Shown here in pieces: positions 6,656 through 13,327 of a stretch of DNA of 23,670 nt (positions are counted from its first letter, which is position 1; every line of letters begins with the position of its first letter). The stretch is from the NCBI GenBank assembly GCA_002420105.1, contig DIHJ01000061.1, positions 34,836 to 58,505 of the forward strand. Reading direction: 5' to 3'. Source of the stretch: Nitrospira sp. UBA5699 (lineage in GTDB: Bacteria; Nitrospirota; Nitrospiria; Nitrospirales; Nitrospiraceae). The notes beneath the pieces were generated by a model that saw only the letters and a list, made by a program, of their open reading frames with translations, ran no database searches and was not told the DNA's origin. A program made the translations under genes and the position numbers.

Positions 6656-7480
6656 TTAGGACGCGTTCAAGAACCATCGTTGCCGGATGCGTTGCCATAG
6701 GCGTGCGGTGGCGCCGCGTTGAATCGAGACGAGCAGGACCGTGACGTTGTCGTCGCCCCCGGACTGATTGGCAAGCGAGATCAACCGGTCCGCTTTCGCG
6801 TCGAGATCCGTGTCGAGGTCGAGCGTCGTCAGGATGTCCGCCGAACCGACCCCGCGCGTCAGACCGTCCGAGCACAGCAGCAGGAGGTCGCCGTTGAGCA
6901 GGGGCATTTCGGCGAGGTCGATCTCCACGGTGCTCTCGACGCCGACCGCTCTGGTCACGATATTGCGCCGGAGAGAGCGCTCCGCCTCCTCCTCCGTCAT
7001 GTACCCCTGCGCGATTTGTTCGGCCACCCAGGAATGGTCGGTCGTCAGCGCCTGCAGGAGGCCGTCCCGGATCAGATACAGTCGGCTGTCGCCGACATGG
7101 GCGATGGACAGGTAGTGGTCCGACAGACGGGCCGCGACGACGGTCGTGCCCATCCCCGCATATTTCGGATTGTTCCAGGAGGCCCGGTGCACGAGCGCAT
7201 TGGCGGATCGGATGGCGTTCGCGAGCTGGTTGGTGGCCGGAGACAGGTTGTGGTCGACCGGTCCGATCGCGTCGACGGAGGAGGGTGCCGCCGCCGCTTT
7301 CACGTACGCCAGGATGGCGTCGGCCGCCAGGCGGCTGGCCACTTCGCCGGCGTTGCCGCCGCCCATGCCGTCGCAGACGACGTAGAGCCCGAGGGCCGGA
7401 TCCGCGATGAAGCAGTCTTCATTGCGGGGTCGCTTGAGCCCGATATCGGACTTGACGCTATGAAGGGCTTCGATCGCCAC
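6656..7480 (-). CDS. PP2C-family protein serine/threonine phosphatase
   Basis: Metal-dependent phosphatase expected to remove phosphate from Ser/Thr, opposing the kinase encoded just upstream. 274 residues with every PP2C motif: RNED (19-22), VCDGMGGGNAGE (D37, G38), GMGTTVVAA, HVGDSRLYL (D131), TTDHSW, VTRAVG, LCSDGLT (D205) and SGGDDNVT (D243, D244). These Asp residues bind the two catalytic metals. A short basic tail (about 257-274) follows the catalytic domain. There is no signal peptide or membrane segment. The start is GTG at 7480 with only a weak Shine-Dalgarno, 13 nt after the kinase stop, which suggests translational coupling. It is the middle gene of the kinase-phosphatase-FHA operon. 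Confidence 0.93.
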   Translation of the reverse strand: MAIEALHSVKSDIGLKRPRNEDCFIADPALGLYVVCDGMGGGNAGEVASRLAADAILAYVKAAAAPSSVDAIGPVDHNLSPATNQLANAIRSANALVHRASWNNPKYAGMGTTVVAARLSDHYLSIAHVGDSRLYLIRDGLLQALTTDHSWVAEQIAQGYMTEEEAERSLRRNIVTRAVGVESTVEIDLAEMPLLNGDLLLLCSDGLTRGVGSADILTTLDLDTDLDAKADRLISLANQSGGDDNVTVLLVSIQRGATARLWQRIRQRWFLNAS

Positions 7481-7493
7481 GTGAGCGTTCCCG

Positions 7494-8891
7494 TCATGCC
7501 GCGAGGCCGTGAAGGCAGGCGCGGAGGTCCTGGGCGAATTCGCCTGCGCGGCGATAGCGTTGCGGCAGTTCCTTTTGCAGCGCGCGATTGAGCACTTCTT
7601 GAAACATCGGCGGGAGATCCCGGCGAAGCGTCTGCAACTCGGGATGCGGCTGATGGGCGATGGCGAACAGCAGCGCCGAGAGGTTGTCGGCCGTAAACGG
7701 CGGCTGCCCGGTCAGCAGCTCGAACAGCACGACGCCGAGCGAGAACACGTCCGACCGTCCGTCGACCTTTTTCCCGGCGATCTGCTCGGGCGACATGTAG
7801 GTGGGGGTGCCCAGGACGACGTCCGTCTGCGTCTTGCTGCTCGATGCCATCTTGGCGATGCCGAAATCCATCACCTTCACCAGGCGGTCCTTCGTGATCA
7901 TGATGTTGGCCGGCTTGATGTCCCGGTGCACCACGCCCTGCTGATGGGCGTAGTCGAGCGCATCCGCCACGGCGGCGAGAGTCTGCATGACCTCCGCGAC
8001 CGGCAGAAGGTTCGGCTGGCGCGACCATTCCTTGAGGGACTTGCCCTCGATCAGTTCCATGGCGATGTAGCCCAGGTCGTGTTCTTCTCCCGCGTCGTAA
8101 ATCGTCACGATGTTGGGATGGGAGAGCCGGCCCGCCGATTCGGCTTCACGGAAGAAGCGCGCCTTGATCTCTTGCAGCTTGTCCGCCTGGTCGATCTGGT
8201 CCAGCCGCATGGTCTTGATCGCCACGAAGCGCTGGATCGTCGGATCTTTTCCCAGGTAGACGAGGCCCATCGCGCCGCGGCCGAGTTCCTTGAGGATCTT
8301 GTAGCGACCTAACGTGGCGGGGGGGCGGCCGTTGGCGACGAAGGCCGGTCTGTCGCCCGGCTGGGCGGCGGTCTCGTCGCTGTCGTCGAATGAATCGGAT
8401 GCTTCGGCTTCCGCAGCCTGCGCCGTGCGCCGTTTGGCGGCGGGCGGGGGAACGAGGGCGTTGTGCAGGAGGTCAAGGTGCCGGAGCCAGGCGGCGGTGA
8501 GCCAGACCCCCACGCCGACGAGCGCGAGCGCATAGGCCCAGAGCATATTCGACGGGCCGATCTGTTGGACCAGGGGGAGCCCGGCGGTTCGAAGCGCTTT
8601 CCCGCCGAGCATGACCGCGAGCAGGGTGGTCAGCGGAAACAGAATGGCGCGGAGGAAGCTGCATCCGCGACCGTTGTCCGGAAGCCGTTGATGAGCCGTG
8701 ACGGCCAGCGACAGCATGATCGCCAGCGCGACGGCGGTCGTCATCAGCCGGAGGGCATTCGGACCGGTCACCGGCGTCAAGGGAATATAGAAGGACTCAA
8801 CCCAGGTCATGCTGCCGAGCAGGGGACCGGCCAAGAGGGCGATCAGGATACCGGCGGCATGCGAGATGGCCCAGGGTACGCGTTTCGACAT
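7494..8891 (-). CDS. Membrane-bound Hanks-type serine/threonine protein kinase
   Basis: 465 residues. The N-terminal ~140 residues hold four hydrophobic segments (about 8-28, 45-66, 80-98, 117-137), followed by an acidic linker. A complete eukaryotic-like kinase domain then runs from about 196 to the end. Seen in order: glycine loop GRGAMGLVY (204-212), VAIK (K226), helix-C Glu in FFREAE (E249), catalytic loop HRDIKPANI (H322, R323, D324, N329), DFG (342-344), activation segment GTPTYMSPEQ (361-370) and DVFSLGVVLFELLTG. All catalytic residues are present, so it should be active. The order (membrane domain first, kinase last) is the reverse of PknB-type kinases, and no extracellular PASTA-like sensor is seen; sensing would have to use the membrane segments or their short loops. 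It leads the operon with PP2C and FHA genes and has a plausible promoter at 8924-8951. Confidence 0.93.
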   Translation of the reverse strand: MSKRVPWAISHAAGILIALLAGPLLGSMTWVESFYIPLTPVTGPNALRLMTTAVALAIMLSLAVTAHQRLPDNGRGCSFLRAILFPLTTLLAVMLGGKALRTAGLPLVQQIGPSNMLWAYALALVGVGVWLTAAWLRHLDLLHNALVPPPAAKRRTAQAAEAEASDSFDDSDETAAQPGDRPAFVANGRPPATLGRYKILKELGRGAMGLVYLGKDPTIQRFVAIKTMRLDQIDQADKLQEIKARFFREAESAGRLSHPNIVTIYDAGEEHDLGYIAMELIEGKSLKEWSRQPNLLPVAEVMQTLAAVADALDYAHQQGVVHRDIKPANIMITKDRLVKVMDFGIAKMASSSKTQTDVVLGTPTYMSPEQIAGKKVDGRSDVFSLGVVLFELLTGQPPFTADNLSALLFAIAHQPHPELQTLRRDLPPMFQEVLNRALQKELPQRYRRAGEFAQDLRACLHGLAA

Positions 8892-8923
8892 ACTCGGTGA
8901 CTGCGGGGATGTGAATGGTCCTC

Positions 8924-8951
8924 AGTCTAGCGGATGGCATCGGAGAGTCAA
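8924..8951 (-). promoter_or_regulatory. Candidate promoter of the kinase-phosphatase-FHA operon
   Basis: Minus strand: TTGACT (8946-8951, 5/6), a 16-nt spacer and TAGACT (8924-8929, 4/6). The start would be near 8917, about 26 nt before the kinase ATG. Confidence 0.55.
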
Positions 8952-8986
8952 CGAATTGACGGAAAATGACGAGATGCGTGAGGGGG

Positions 8987-9835
8987 TTAGAGCCGGGCGG
9001 CCGCTTCCTTGAGCGGAGCCAGCAGTCGGGGATTGACCTTGAGATCCCCGCGGCCGCTTCCGACCTCGATGTCGGGTTTGGTGAGCCCGTGGAAATCGCT
9101 GCCGCCTGTGACGAGGAGACCGAGGCGCTGGGCCATGTCGAGATAGCTCGACGTTTGGGACTTGCTGTGCGTGCTGTAGTGGACCTCGACCCCGCCGAGG
9201 CCTGCGTCCTTCAGACCCGTGACGCAGGTGCGCAACCCTTCCCCGGATTCTTTGATCCAGGTGGGGTGGGCCAGAACGGCGACGCCTTTGGCTTCTCGGA
9301 TCCAGGCGATGGCTTCCGCCGGTGTCGGCAGTTCGCGCGCGACGTAGGCGGCTCTGCCTTCCGCGAGGTAGCGATCAAAGGCTTCTTTTGCCGACGTGAC
9401 GTACTTTTTCTGCATGAGCACTTGCGCGATATGGGGGCGTCCGACCGATTCGGTGCCGGCCAGCGCGCGCACCTCCTCATAGGTGATCTCCACCCCGGCC
9501 GCGCGAAGCCGTTCAATGATCAGGGGATTGCGGCGATGGCGGCTCTCGCGAAGCCGGGCGAGGCGCTCGTTGAACGCGGCATCCTCCCATTTCAGGCAAT
9601 AGCCCAGGATGTGCAGTTCGCTCTTGCCGTCGAACGAGCTGATTTCCACGCCGGGGATGACCTCGATGCCGAGCTCCAGGCCTGCCGCCGTCGCTTCGGG
9701 GATTCCGGTCGTGATGTCGTGATCGGTGATCGCCAGCGCGCTGACGTTGGCCTGTTTCGCCAGGGCCAGCACATCGGACGGCCGCAAGCTGCCGTCGGAA
9801 TGGGTGGTATGGAGGTGAAGATCGATCCGGCTCAC
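8987..9835 (-). CDS. PHP-domain phosphoesterase (RNase AM / nucleoside bisphosphate phosphatase-like)
   Basis: 282 residues, the normal length for the YciV/RNase AM group of PHP proteins. Metal-binding motifs are complete: HLHTTHSDG (H7, H9, D14), ITDHD (D38-D40), PGVEIS, the inserted helical domain, VAVLAHP and GSDFHG near the C-terminus. Characterised relatives hydrolyse 3',5'-nucleoside bisphosphates such as pAp and trim short RNA 5' ends with two or three bound metal ions; this specificity is inferred here from family resemblance. The start is GTG at 9835, overlapping the stop of the FolB-methyltransferase gene by 4 nt (GTGA), so the two are almost certainly translationally coupled. Confidence 0.88.
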   Translation of the reverse strand: MSRIDLHLHTTHSDGSLRPSDVLALAKQANVSALAITDHDITTGIPEATAAGLELGIEVIPGVEISSFDGKSELHILGYCLKWEDAAFNERLARLRESRHRRNPLIIERLRAAGVEITYEEVRALAGTESVGRPHIAQVLMQKKYVTSAKEAFDRYLAEGRAAYVARELPTPAEAIAWIREAKGVAVLAHPTWIKESGEGLRTCVTGLKDAGLGGVEVHYSTHSKSQTSSYLDMAQRLGLLVTGGSDFHGLTKPDIEVGSGRGDLKVNPRLLAPLKEAAARL

Positions 9836-10779
9836 GGCGACTCGTGCAGTTGGCCGACCGGGCCGGGTTTTTGCGCAATCAACTGGGCGGTGAATGCCGG
9901 CTCCCTGCCCTGTCCCGCCTCGTGTTCGCCCTCATCATAGGAGAGGACGCGAAGCGCGGAGGTAAGGCGGAGCAGCTCGTTATGCGCGAGGCAAAATTCC
10001 CAACGACGGGGATGGCGGTAGCGAAAATAGTTGTCGATCGTGAAGGTTTCGTAGAGCAGCACGCCGTTGGGCTTGAGGGCTTCGATGAGCCAGGGGAAGA
10101 GGGGACGGTGCAGATAGAAGCATACGACGACGGCATCGTAGGTGTTCGCCGGAAATTCCGGCCGTTCGTCGGTCGTCCGTTCGAGATCGACCTGTTTCAC
10201 GCGCAGGTTCTGGAGATGTCGCTGCTTCGCCGTTGCCGCGAGACTCGCCAGGCTCTCGGCATCCCGATCGATCGCCTCCACGTCGAACCCGTGGCCCGCC
10301 AGGTACAGGGCATGCCGCCCGCTTCCGCAGGCGACGTCAAGCACACGGCCTTTCGGCAGGCGATGCAGCTGCTGGACGACGAACCGGGACGGCGGCTGGT
10401 CCGACGACGGTGCGTGGTGCGCGAGGCGGGCCCGCTCGACTTTGATCCCCACCGATCCGGCCATCTGCGTAAGGGGCGGAGCCAGCTTCCGCAGCCAGAT
10501 TCCGGCGCGCTCGACGGGAAATTCCGTAAACAGCACGGTAAGCAGTTTCTCGGCGAACGTTTCAAGAAGGGCGCACTCCTCCTTCGCTCCCAACTCCACC
10601 ACACGCTCGGCGACACGGGCGTAGTCGATGGTGTCCGTGATGTCGTCCGACGGGACCGCAGGGCCGGCACAGTCCAATTCGAGATCGACGGCCAACGGCT
10701 GGGGCCGACGGCGTTCCTCGGGTGTCACGCCGCAACGCCCTTGAAATTCCAGCCGTTCGATCACGATCTTGTTCGTCAT
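9832..10779 (-). CDS. Dihydroneopterin aldolase (FolB) fused to a SAM-dependent methyltransferase
   Basis: 315 residues, two domains. Residues 1-117 match FolB, which converts dihydroneopterin to 6-hydroxymethyl-dihydropterin in folate synthesis. Its catalytic set is present: E22 (TPEER), Y53 (DTIDYA), E73 (LLETFAE) and K98 (LRKLAPPL). Residues ~130-315 are a class I methyltransferase: VLDVACGSGRH (146-156) is the SAM-binding glycine loop, D171 (EAIDRD) the likely ribose ligand, and YDAVVVCFYLHRPL the motif IV region, with a TehB-like flavour. The frame is open 34 codons upstream (ATG 10881), but FolB begins at MTNKIVIERL and a TTGACA/GACAAT promoter lies directly before the ATG at 10779. I see no stop or frameshift between the domains, so this is one polypeptide. 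The methyl acceptor is unknown. Confidence 0.87.
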   Translation of the reverse strand: MTNKIVIERLEFQGRCGVTPEERRRPQPLAVDLELDCAGPAVPSDDITDTIDYARVAERVVELGAKEECALLETFAEKLLTVLFTEFPVERAGIWLRKLAPPLTQMAGSVGIKVERARLAHHAPSSDQPPSRFVVQQLHRLPKGRVLDVACGSGRHALYLAGHGFDVEAIDRDAESLASLAATAKQRHLQNLRVKQVDLERTTDERPEFPANTYDAVVVCFYLHRPLFPWLIEALKPNGVLLYETFTIDNYFRYRHPRRWEFCLAHNELLRLTSALRVLSYDEGEHEAGQGREPAFTAQLIAQKPGPVGQLHESP

Positions 10780-10785
10780 GCGGCC

Positions 10786-10815
10786 ATTGTCCGGGATGGG
10801 TAGAGGACCTGTCAA
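10786..10815 (-). promoter_or_regulatory. Candidate folB-methyltransferase promoter, leaderless geometry
   Basis: Minus strand: perfect TTGACA (10810-10815), an 18-nt spacer and GACAAT (10786-10791, 4/6). Six nucleotides separate the -10 box from the ATG, which puts the expected start on the A of the ATG at 10779. No Shine-Dalgarno is visible at this ATG. Confidence 0.5.
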
Positions 10816-10870
10816 CCAATCGGACGAGGGAGGAGCGTCAAGGATGTCGGCCTTGTCCCCTTCTCCTGCC

Positions 10871-10900
10871 TTGACTCCCATTTCAAGCGGCTCCTATAAT
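10871..10900 (+). promoter_or_regulatory. Strong candidate sigma-70-type promoter of the moa operon
   Basis: TTGACT (10871-10876, 5/6), an 18-nt spacer and TATAAT (10895-10900, 6/6). The start near 10907 gives a leader of about 36 nt before moaC. No large leader structure is present, so a molybdenum-cofactor riboswitch is unlikely. Confidence 0.7.
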
Positions 10901-10942
10901 GACCCGCTGCCGCAACCATAACCGGCTGATTCAGCGGGGAAA

Positions 10943-11437
10943 ATGGCTGAGTTCACACACTTCAACGAGTCGGGCCGTGCGCGGATGGTCGATGTGAGCG
11001 CGAAAGCTCAGACCGAGCGGGCGGCAACGGCGCAAGCCAAAGTCTTTCTCCGGCCGGAAACCCTTGAAAAAATTCAACGGGGCAAGATCGCCAAGGGCGA
11101 TGTGCTGGCGGTCGCCCAGGTGGCGGGGGTGATGGGGGCCAAGAAGACCCCGGATCTCATTCCCATGTGCCATCCCATCTTGCTGTCCAGCGTCGACATC
11201 TCCTTTAAAGAGGAACCCCAGCCGGATCGTGAAGGCCGCTGCTCGATTACCGTGACGGCGACGGCCAAGACGACCGGTCAGACGGGGGTCGAGATGGAAG
11301 CCATGACGGCCGTGTCGGTCGCGGCCTTGACCATCTACGACATGTGCAAGGCCATCGATCGCGGCATGAGCTTCAGCGAGATCTCCCTGCTGTCGAAATC
11401 GGGCGGGAAGTCCGGCACGTATACCAGGGAAGGCTAA
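10943..11437 (+). CDS. moaC: Cyclic pyranopterin monophosphate synthase MoaC
   Basis: With MoaA it converts GTP to cyclic pyranopterin monophosphate, the first step of molybdenum cofactor synthesis; MoaC turns 3',8-cyclo-7,8-dihydro-GTP into the product. 164 residues, the normal length. The hallmark motifs are intact: GRARMVDVS near the N-terminus, PMCHP (about 74-78), GVEMEAMTAVSVAALTIYDM with the conserved Lys of MCKA, and the C-terminal SLLSKSGGKSG. The ATG follows GGGGAAA, a purine-rich site. It is the first gene after a strong promoter and leads into the moaD-moaE fusion after a 30-nt gap built of hexamer repeats. Confidence 0.96.
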   Translation: MAEFTHFNESGRARMVDVSAKAQTERAATAQAKVFLRPETLEKIQRGKIAKGDVLAVAQVAGVMGAKKTPDLIPMCHPILLSSVDISFKEEPQPDREGRCSITVTATAKTTGQTGVEMEAMTAVSVAALTIYDMCKAIDRGMSFSEISLLSKSGGKSGTYTREG

Positions 11438-11438
11438 G

Positions 11439-11462
11439 GTTCAAGTTCGGGTTGAGGTTGAG
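11439..11462 (+). repeat. Four tandem GTTNNN hexamers between moaC and the moaD-moaE fusion
   Basis: The 30-nt gap consists of GTTCAA, GTTCGG, GTTGAG and GTTGAG in perfect register, then GAAAG and the ATG. The last repeat supplies the GAGG part of the Shine-Dalgarno. Change in copy number would alter the spacing between the genes. Confidence 0.6.
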
Positions 11463-11467
11463 GAAAG

Positions 11468-12166
11468 ATGATTACGGTCAGACTGTTCGGGATGACGAAG
11501 TCGCTGGCGGGCAACCGGTCTTCTCTGTCGTTGGCTCTGGCGAACGGGCAGCGCGTCAAGGATCTGGTCGGGCTCGTCAACGACCGTTATCCCATGATCG
11601 GAGAGTTGATTCACAAGAAGAAGGTCCTCGTGTCGGTGAATCAGGAAATCGCACATGAGGAGACCGAGGTCCGTGAGGGCGACGAGATCGCCTTGCTGCC
11701 TCCGTTCGCCGGTGGAGCGCCGATGGAACAGACGAACGATGAAAGCCAGTTGGTCCGGGTACAGCGGGAGGATTTCTCGGTGGATGCCGAAATCAATCGC
11801 GTGCGCGGCCGGTCGAAGCGGATCGGCGGCATTTCGATTTTTCTCGGAACCGCGCGGGACCGGTCGAAGGGACGGGACGTCGACGGCATTACCTTCGAGC
11901 ATTACGAAGGCATGGCGCAGAGGAAGCTGCGCGAGATCCGCGAACGGGCGTTGAAGGATTTCGACATTCTGGAATTGCTGATCGTGCATCGCTACGGCGA
12001 AATCACGATCGGTGAAAATATCGTTCTGATCGTCGCCGGCGCGGAGCATCGCGCCGAGGCGTTTCGGGCCTGCAAGTGGGCCATCGATGAATTGAAGCAG
12101 ATCACGCCGATCTGGAAATTGGAACACACCCCGAGCGGGGAAGTCTGGGTTGAAGAACACCCGTGA
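11468..12166 (+). CDS. MoaD-MoaE fusion: molybdopterin synthase small and large subunits in one chain
   Basis: Molybdopterin synthase adds two sulfurs to cyclic pyranopterin monophosphate. Residues 1-83 are MoaD (ubiquitin-like), ending in the PPFAGG signature with G82-G83. Residues ~95-232 are MoaE. Its GTARDRS, FEHYEGMA, VHRYGEI, AEHRAEAF and catalytic-type lysines K210 and K217 (ELKQITPIWK) are present. In separate MoaD the Gly-Gly must be the free C-terminus, because the last Gly becomes the thiocarboxylate. Here A84-P85-M86 follow directly. Mycobacterial MoaX has the same layout and is reported to be cleaved after its Gly-Gly. A good ribosome-binding site and ATG at 11711-11725 could also give free MoaE. 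It lies between moaC and moaA. Confidence 0.93.
   Translation: MITVRLFGMTKSLAGNRSSLSLALANGQRVKDLVGLVNDRYPMIGELIHKKKVLVSVNQEIAHEETEVREGDEIALLPPFAGGAPMEQTNDESQLVRVQREDFSVDAEINRVRGRSKRIGGISIFLGTARDRSKGRDVDGITFEHYEGMAQRKLREIRERALKDFDILELLIVHRYGEITIGENIVLIVAGAEHRAEAFRACKWAIDELKQITPIWKLEHTPSGEVWVEEHP
11711..11725 (+). promoter_or_regulatory. Internal ribosome-binding site and ATG within the moaD-moaE fusion
   Basis: GGTGGAG (11711-11717), which also encodes the Gly-Gly of MoaD, is followed after 5 nt by an in-frame ATG (11723-11725). Initiation here would make a 147-residue MoaE starting MEQTNDESQ, the expected size of a stand-alone MoaE. Confidence 0.45.
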
Positions 12167-12175
12167 ACGGCTCGA

Positions 12176-13243
12176 ATGATGCGTGAAGCCACGAAAGACG
12201 AGGCGCCAGTCGCCGTTGCCGATACCTTCGGCCGTCCGCTGCGCAGTCTGCGGCTGTCGGTGACGGATCGCTGCAACCTGCGCTGCGCCTACTGCATGCC
12301 GGAGGAAGATTACGTCTGGCTGCCCCGCGAAGATCTTCTCTCGTTCGAGGAGATGGCGACGCTCACCGGCTATTTCACGGACCTGGGCGTCGACAAGGTC
12401 CGGCTGACCGGCGGAGAACCGTTGCTGCGGCGGGATCTGCCCCGGCTCATCCGGCTGCTCCTGCAGAATCGCCGGATCACCGAGATCGCGCTCACCACGA
12501 ACGGCATCCTGCTGGCCGATCAGGCGCAATCGCTCTATGAGGCGGGCCTGCATCGCGTGACCGTGAGTCTGGATACGCTGAGGCCGGAGCGATTCCGTCA
12601 ACTCACCCGCCGCGACGAGTATGCGCGGGTGCTCGAGGGGATCGAGTCCGTCGGCCGCGCCGGCTTTACCGGCCTCAAGCTCGATACCGTGGCGATCCGT
12701 GGATTCAACGACGACGAACTGGCGTCGCTGATCGAATTCGGCAGGCACTACCAGGCCGAGGTGCGGTTCATTGAATATATGGACGTGGGCGGCGCCAACG
12801 AATGGGCGCCTGAAAAGGTGCTCTCGCGCGAAGCCATGCTGACGGCGCTCGGCCGATATTACGGCAAGATCGAGCCGATCCCGGAGCGTGGATCGGCGCC
12901 GGCGCAGCGGTTCGTCCTCCCGGACGGCCATACGTTCGGCATCATTCCCTCGACGACGACGCCGTTTTGCTCGACCTGCGACCGAAGCCGCGTGACGGCC
13001 GACGGGATGTGGTATCGCTGCCTGTACGCGACGGCCGGAACGGATCTCCGGAAGCCGTTGCGCGCCGGCATGCCGGCGGACGACCTGCGGGCGTTCATCC
13101 GGGCCGGCTGGGAATCCCGGCGCGATCGCGGCGCGGAAGAGCGCAAAGCGCTCGAACGCGCGGGGCTCCGGGAGGGCGGATTGATCGGTATCGAGAAGCT
13201 GCGTGAAGATCCACATCTGGAGATGCATGCCCGCGGCGGTTGA
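12176..13243 (+). CDS. moaA: GTP 3',8-cyclase MoaA, radical SAM
   Basis: Uses S-adenosylmethionine radical chemistry to cyclise GTP to 3',8-cyclo-7,8-dihydro-GTP, the substrate of MoaC. 355 residues. The radical-SAM cluster motif CNLRCAYC (C33, C37, C40) lies near the N-terminus, and RLTGGEPLLRRDL is the SAM-binding GGEP. The second, GTP-binding 4Fe-4S cluster is given by FCSTCDRSR...YRC with the family spacing C-x2-C-x13-C. The chain ends in the conserved Gly-Gly that inserts into the active site. There are two tandem ATG codons (12176 and 12179); which one is used cannot be told. It starts 9 nt after the moaD-moaE stop and is the last clear moa gene. moaB, mogA and moeA genes are not in the window. 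Confidence 0.95.
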   Translation: MMREATKDEAPVAVADTFGRPLRSLRLSVTDRCNLRCAYCMPEEDYVWLPREDLLSFEEMATLTGYFTDLGVDKVRLTGGEPLLRRDLPRLIRLLLQNRRITEIALTTNGILLADQAQSLYEAGLHRVTVSLDTLRPERFRQLTRRDEYARVLEGIESVGRAGFTGLKLDTVAIRGFNDDELASLIEFGRHYQAEVRFIEYMDVGGANEWAPEKVLSREAMLTALGRYYGKIEPIPERGSAPAQRFVLPDGHTFGIIPSTTTPFCSTCDRSRVTADGMWYRCLYATAGTDLRKPLRAGMPADDLRAFIRAGWESRRDRGAEERKALERAGLREGGLIGIEKLREDPHLEMHARGG

Positions 13244-13272
13244 GCCGGGCGGCCGATTCTCTCATTCCCGAG

Positions 13273-13290
13273 GCCCGGCCCGTGCCGGGT
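13273..13290 (+). repeat. GC-rich hairpin after moaA, near-copy of the one at 4018-4037
   Basis: GCCCGGC, loop CCGT, GCCGGGT: a 6-bp perfect stem plus one G-U pair, 29 nt after the moaA stop. Its central 16 nt differ from the 4018-4037 hairpin at one loop base only. There is no U tract. Confidence 0.45.
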
Positions 13291-13327
13291 ATCCGATGTT
13301 TCGCACCCTGTCCACCGTCGTCGCTTC

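Noticed and set aside
5925..8891. Kinase/PP2C/FHA set as part of a type VI secretion cluster
   Set aside because: Such trios occur there, but no secretion-system gene is present on either side.
10901..10942. Molybdenum-cofactor riboswitch before moaC
   Set aside because: The predicted leader is only about 36 nt, too short for that structure.
11441..13228. Long minus-strand open frame (595 codons) across the moa genes
   Set aside because: Antisense to two conserved moa genes; no recognisable motif.
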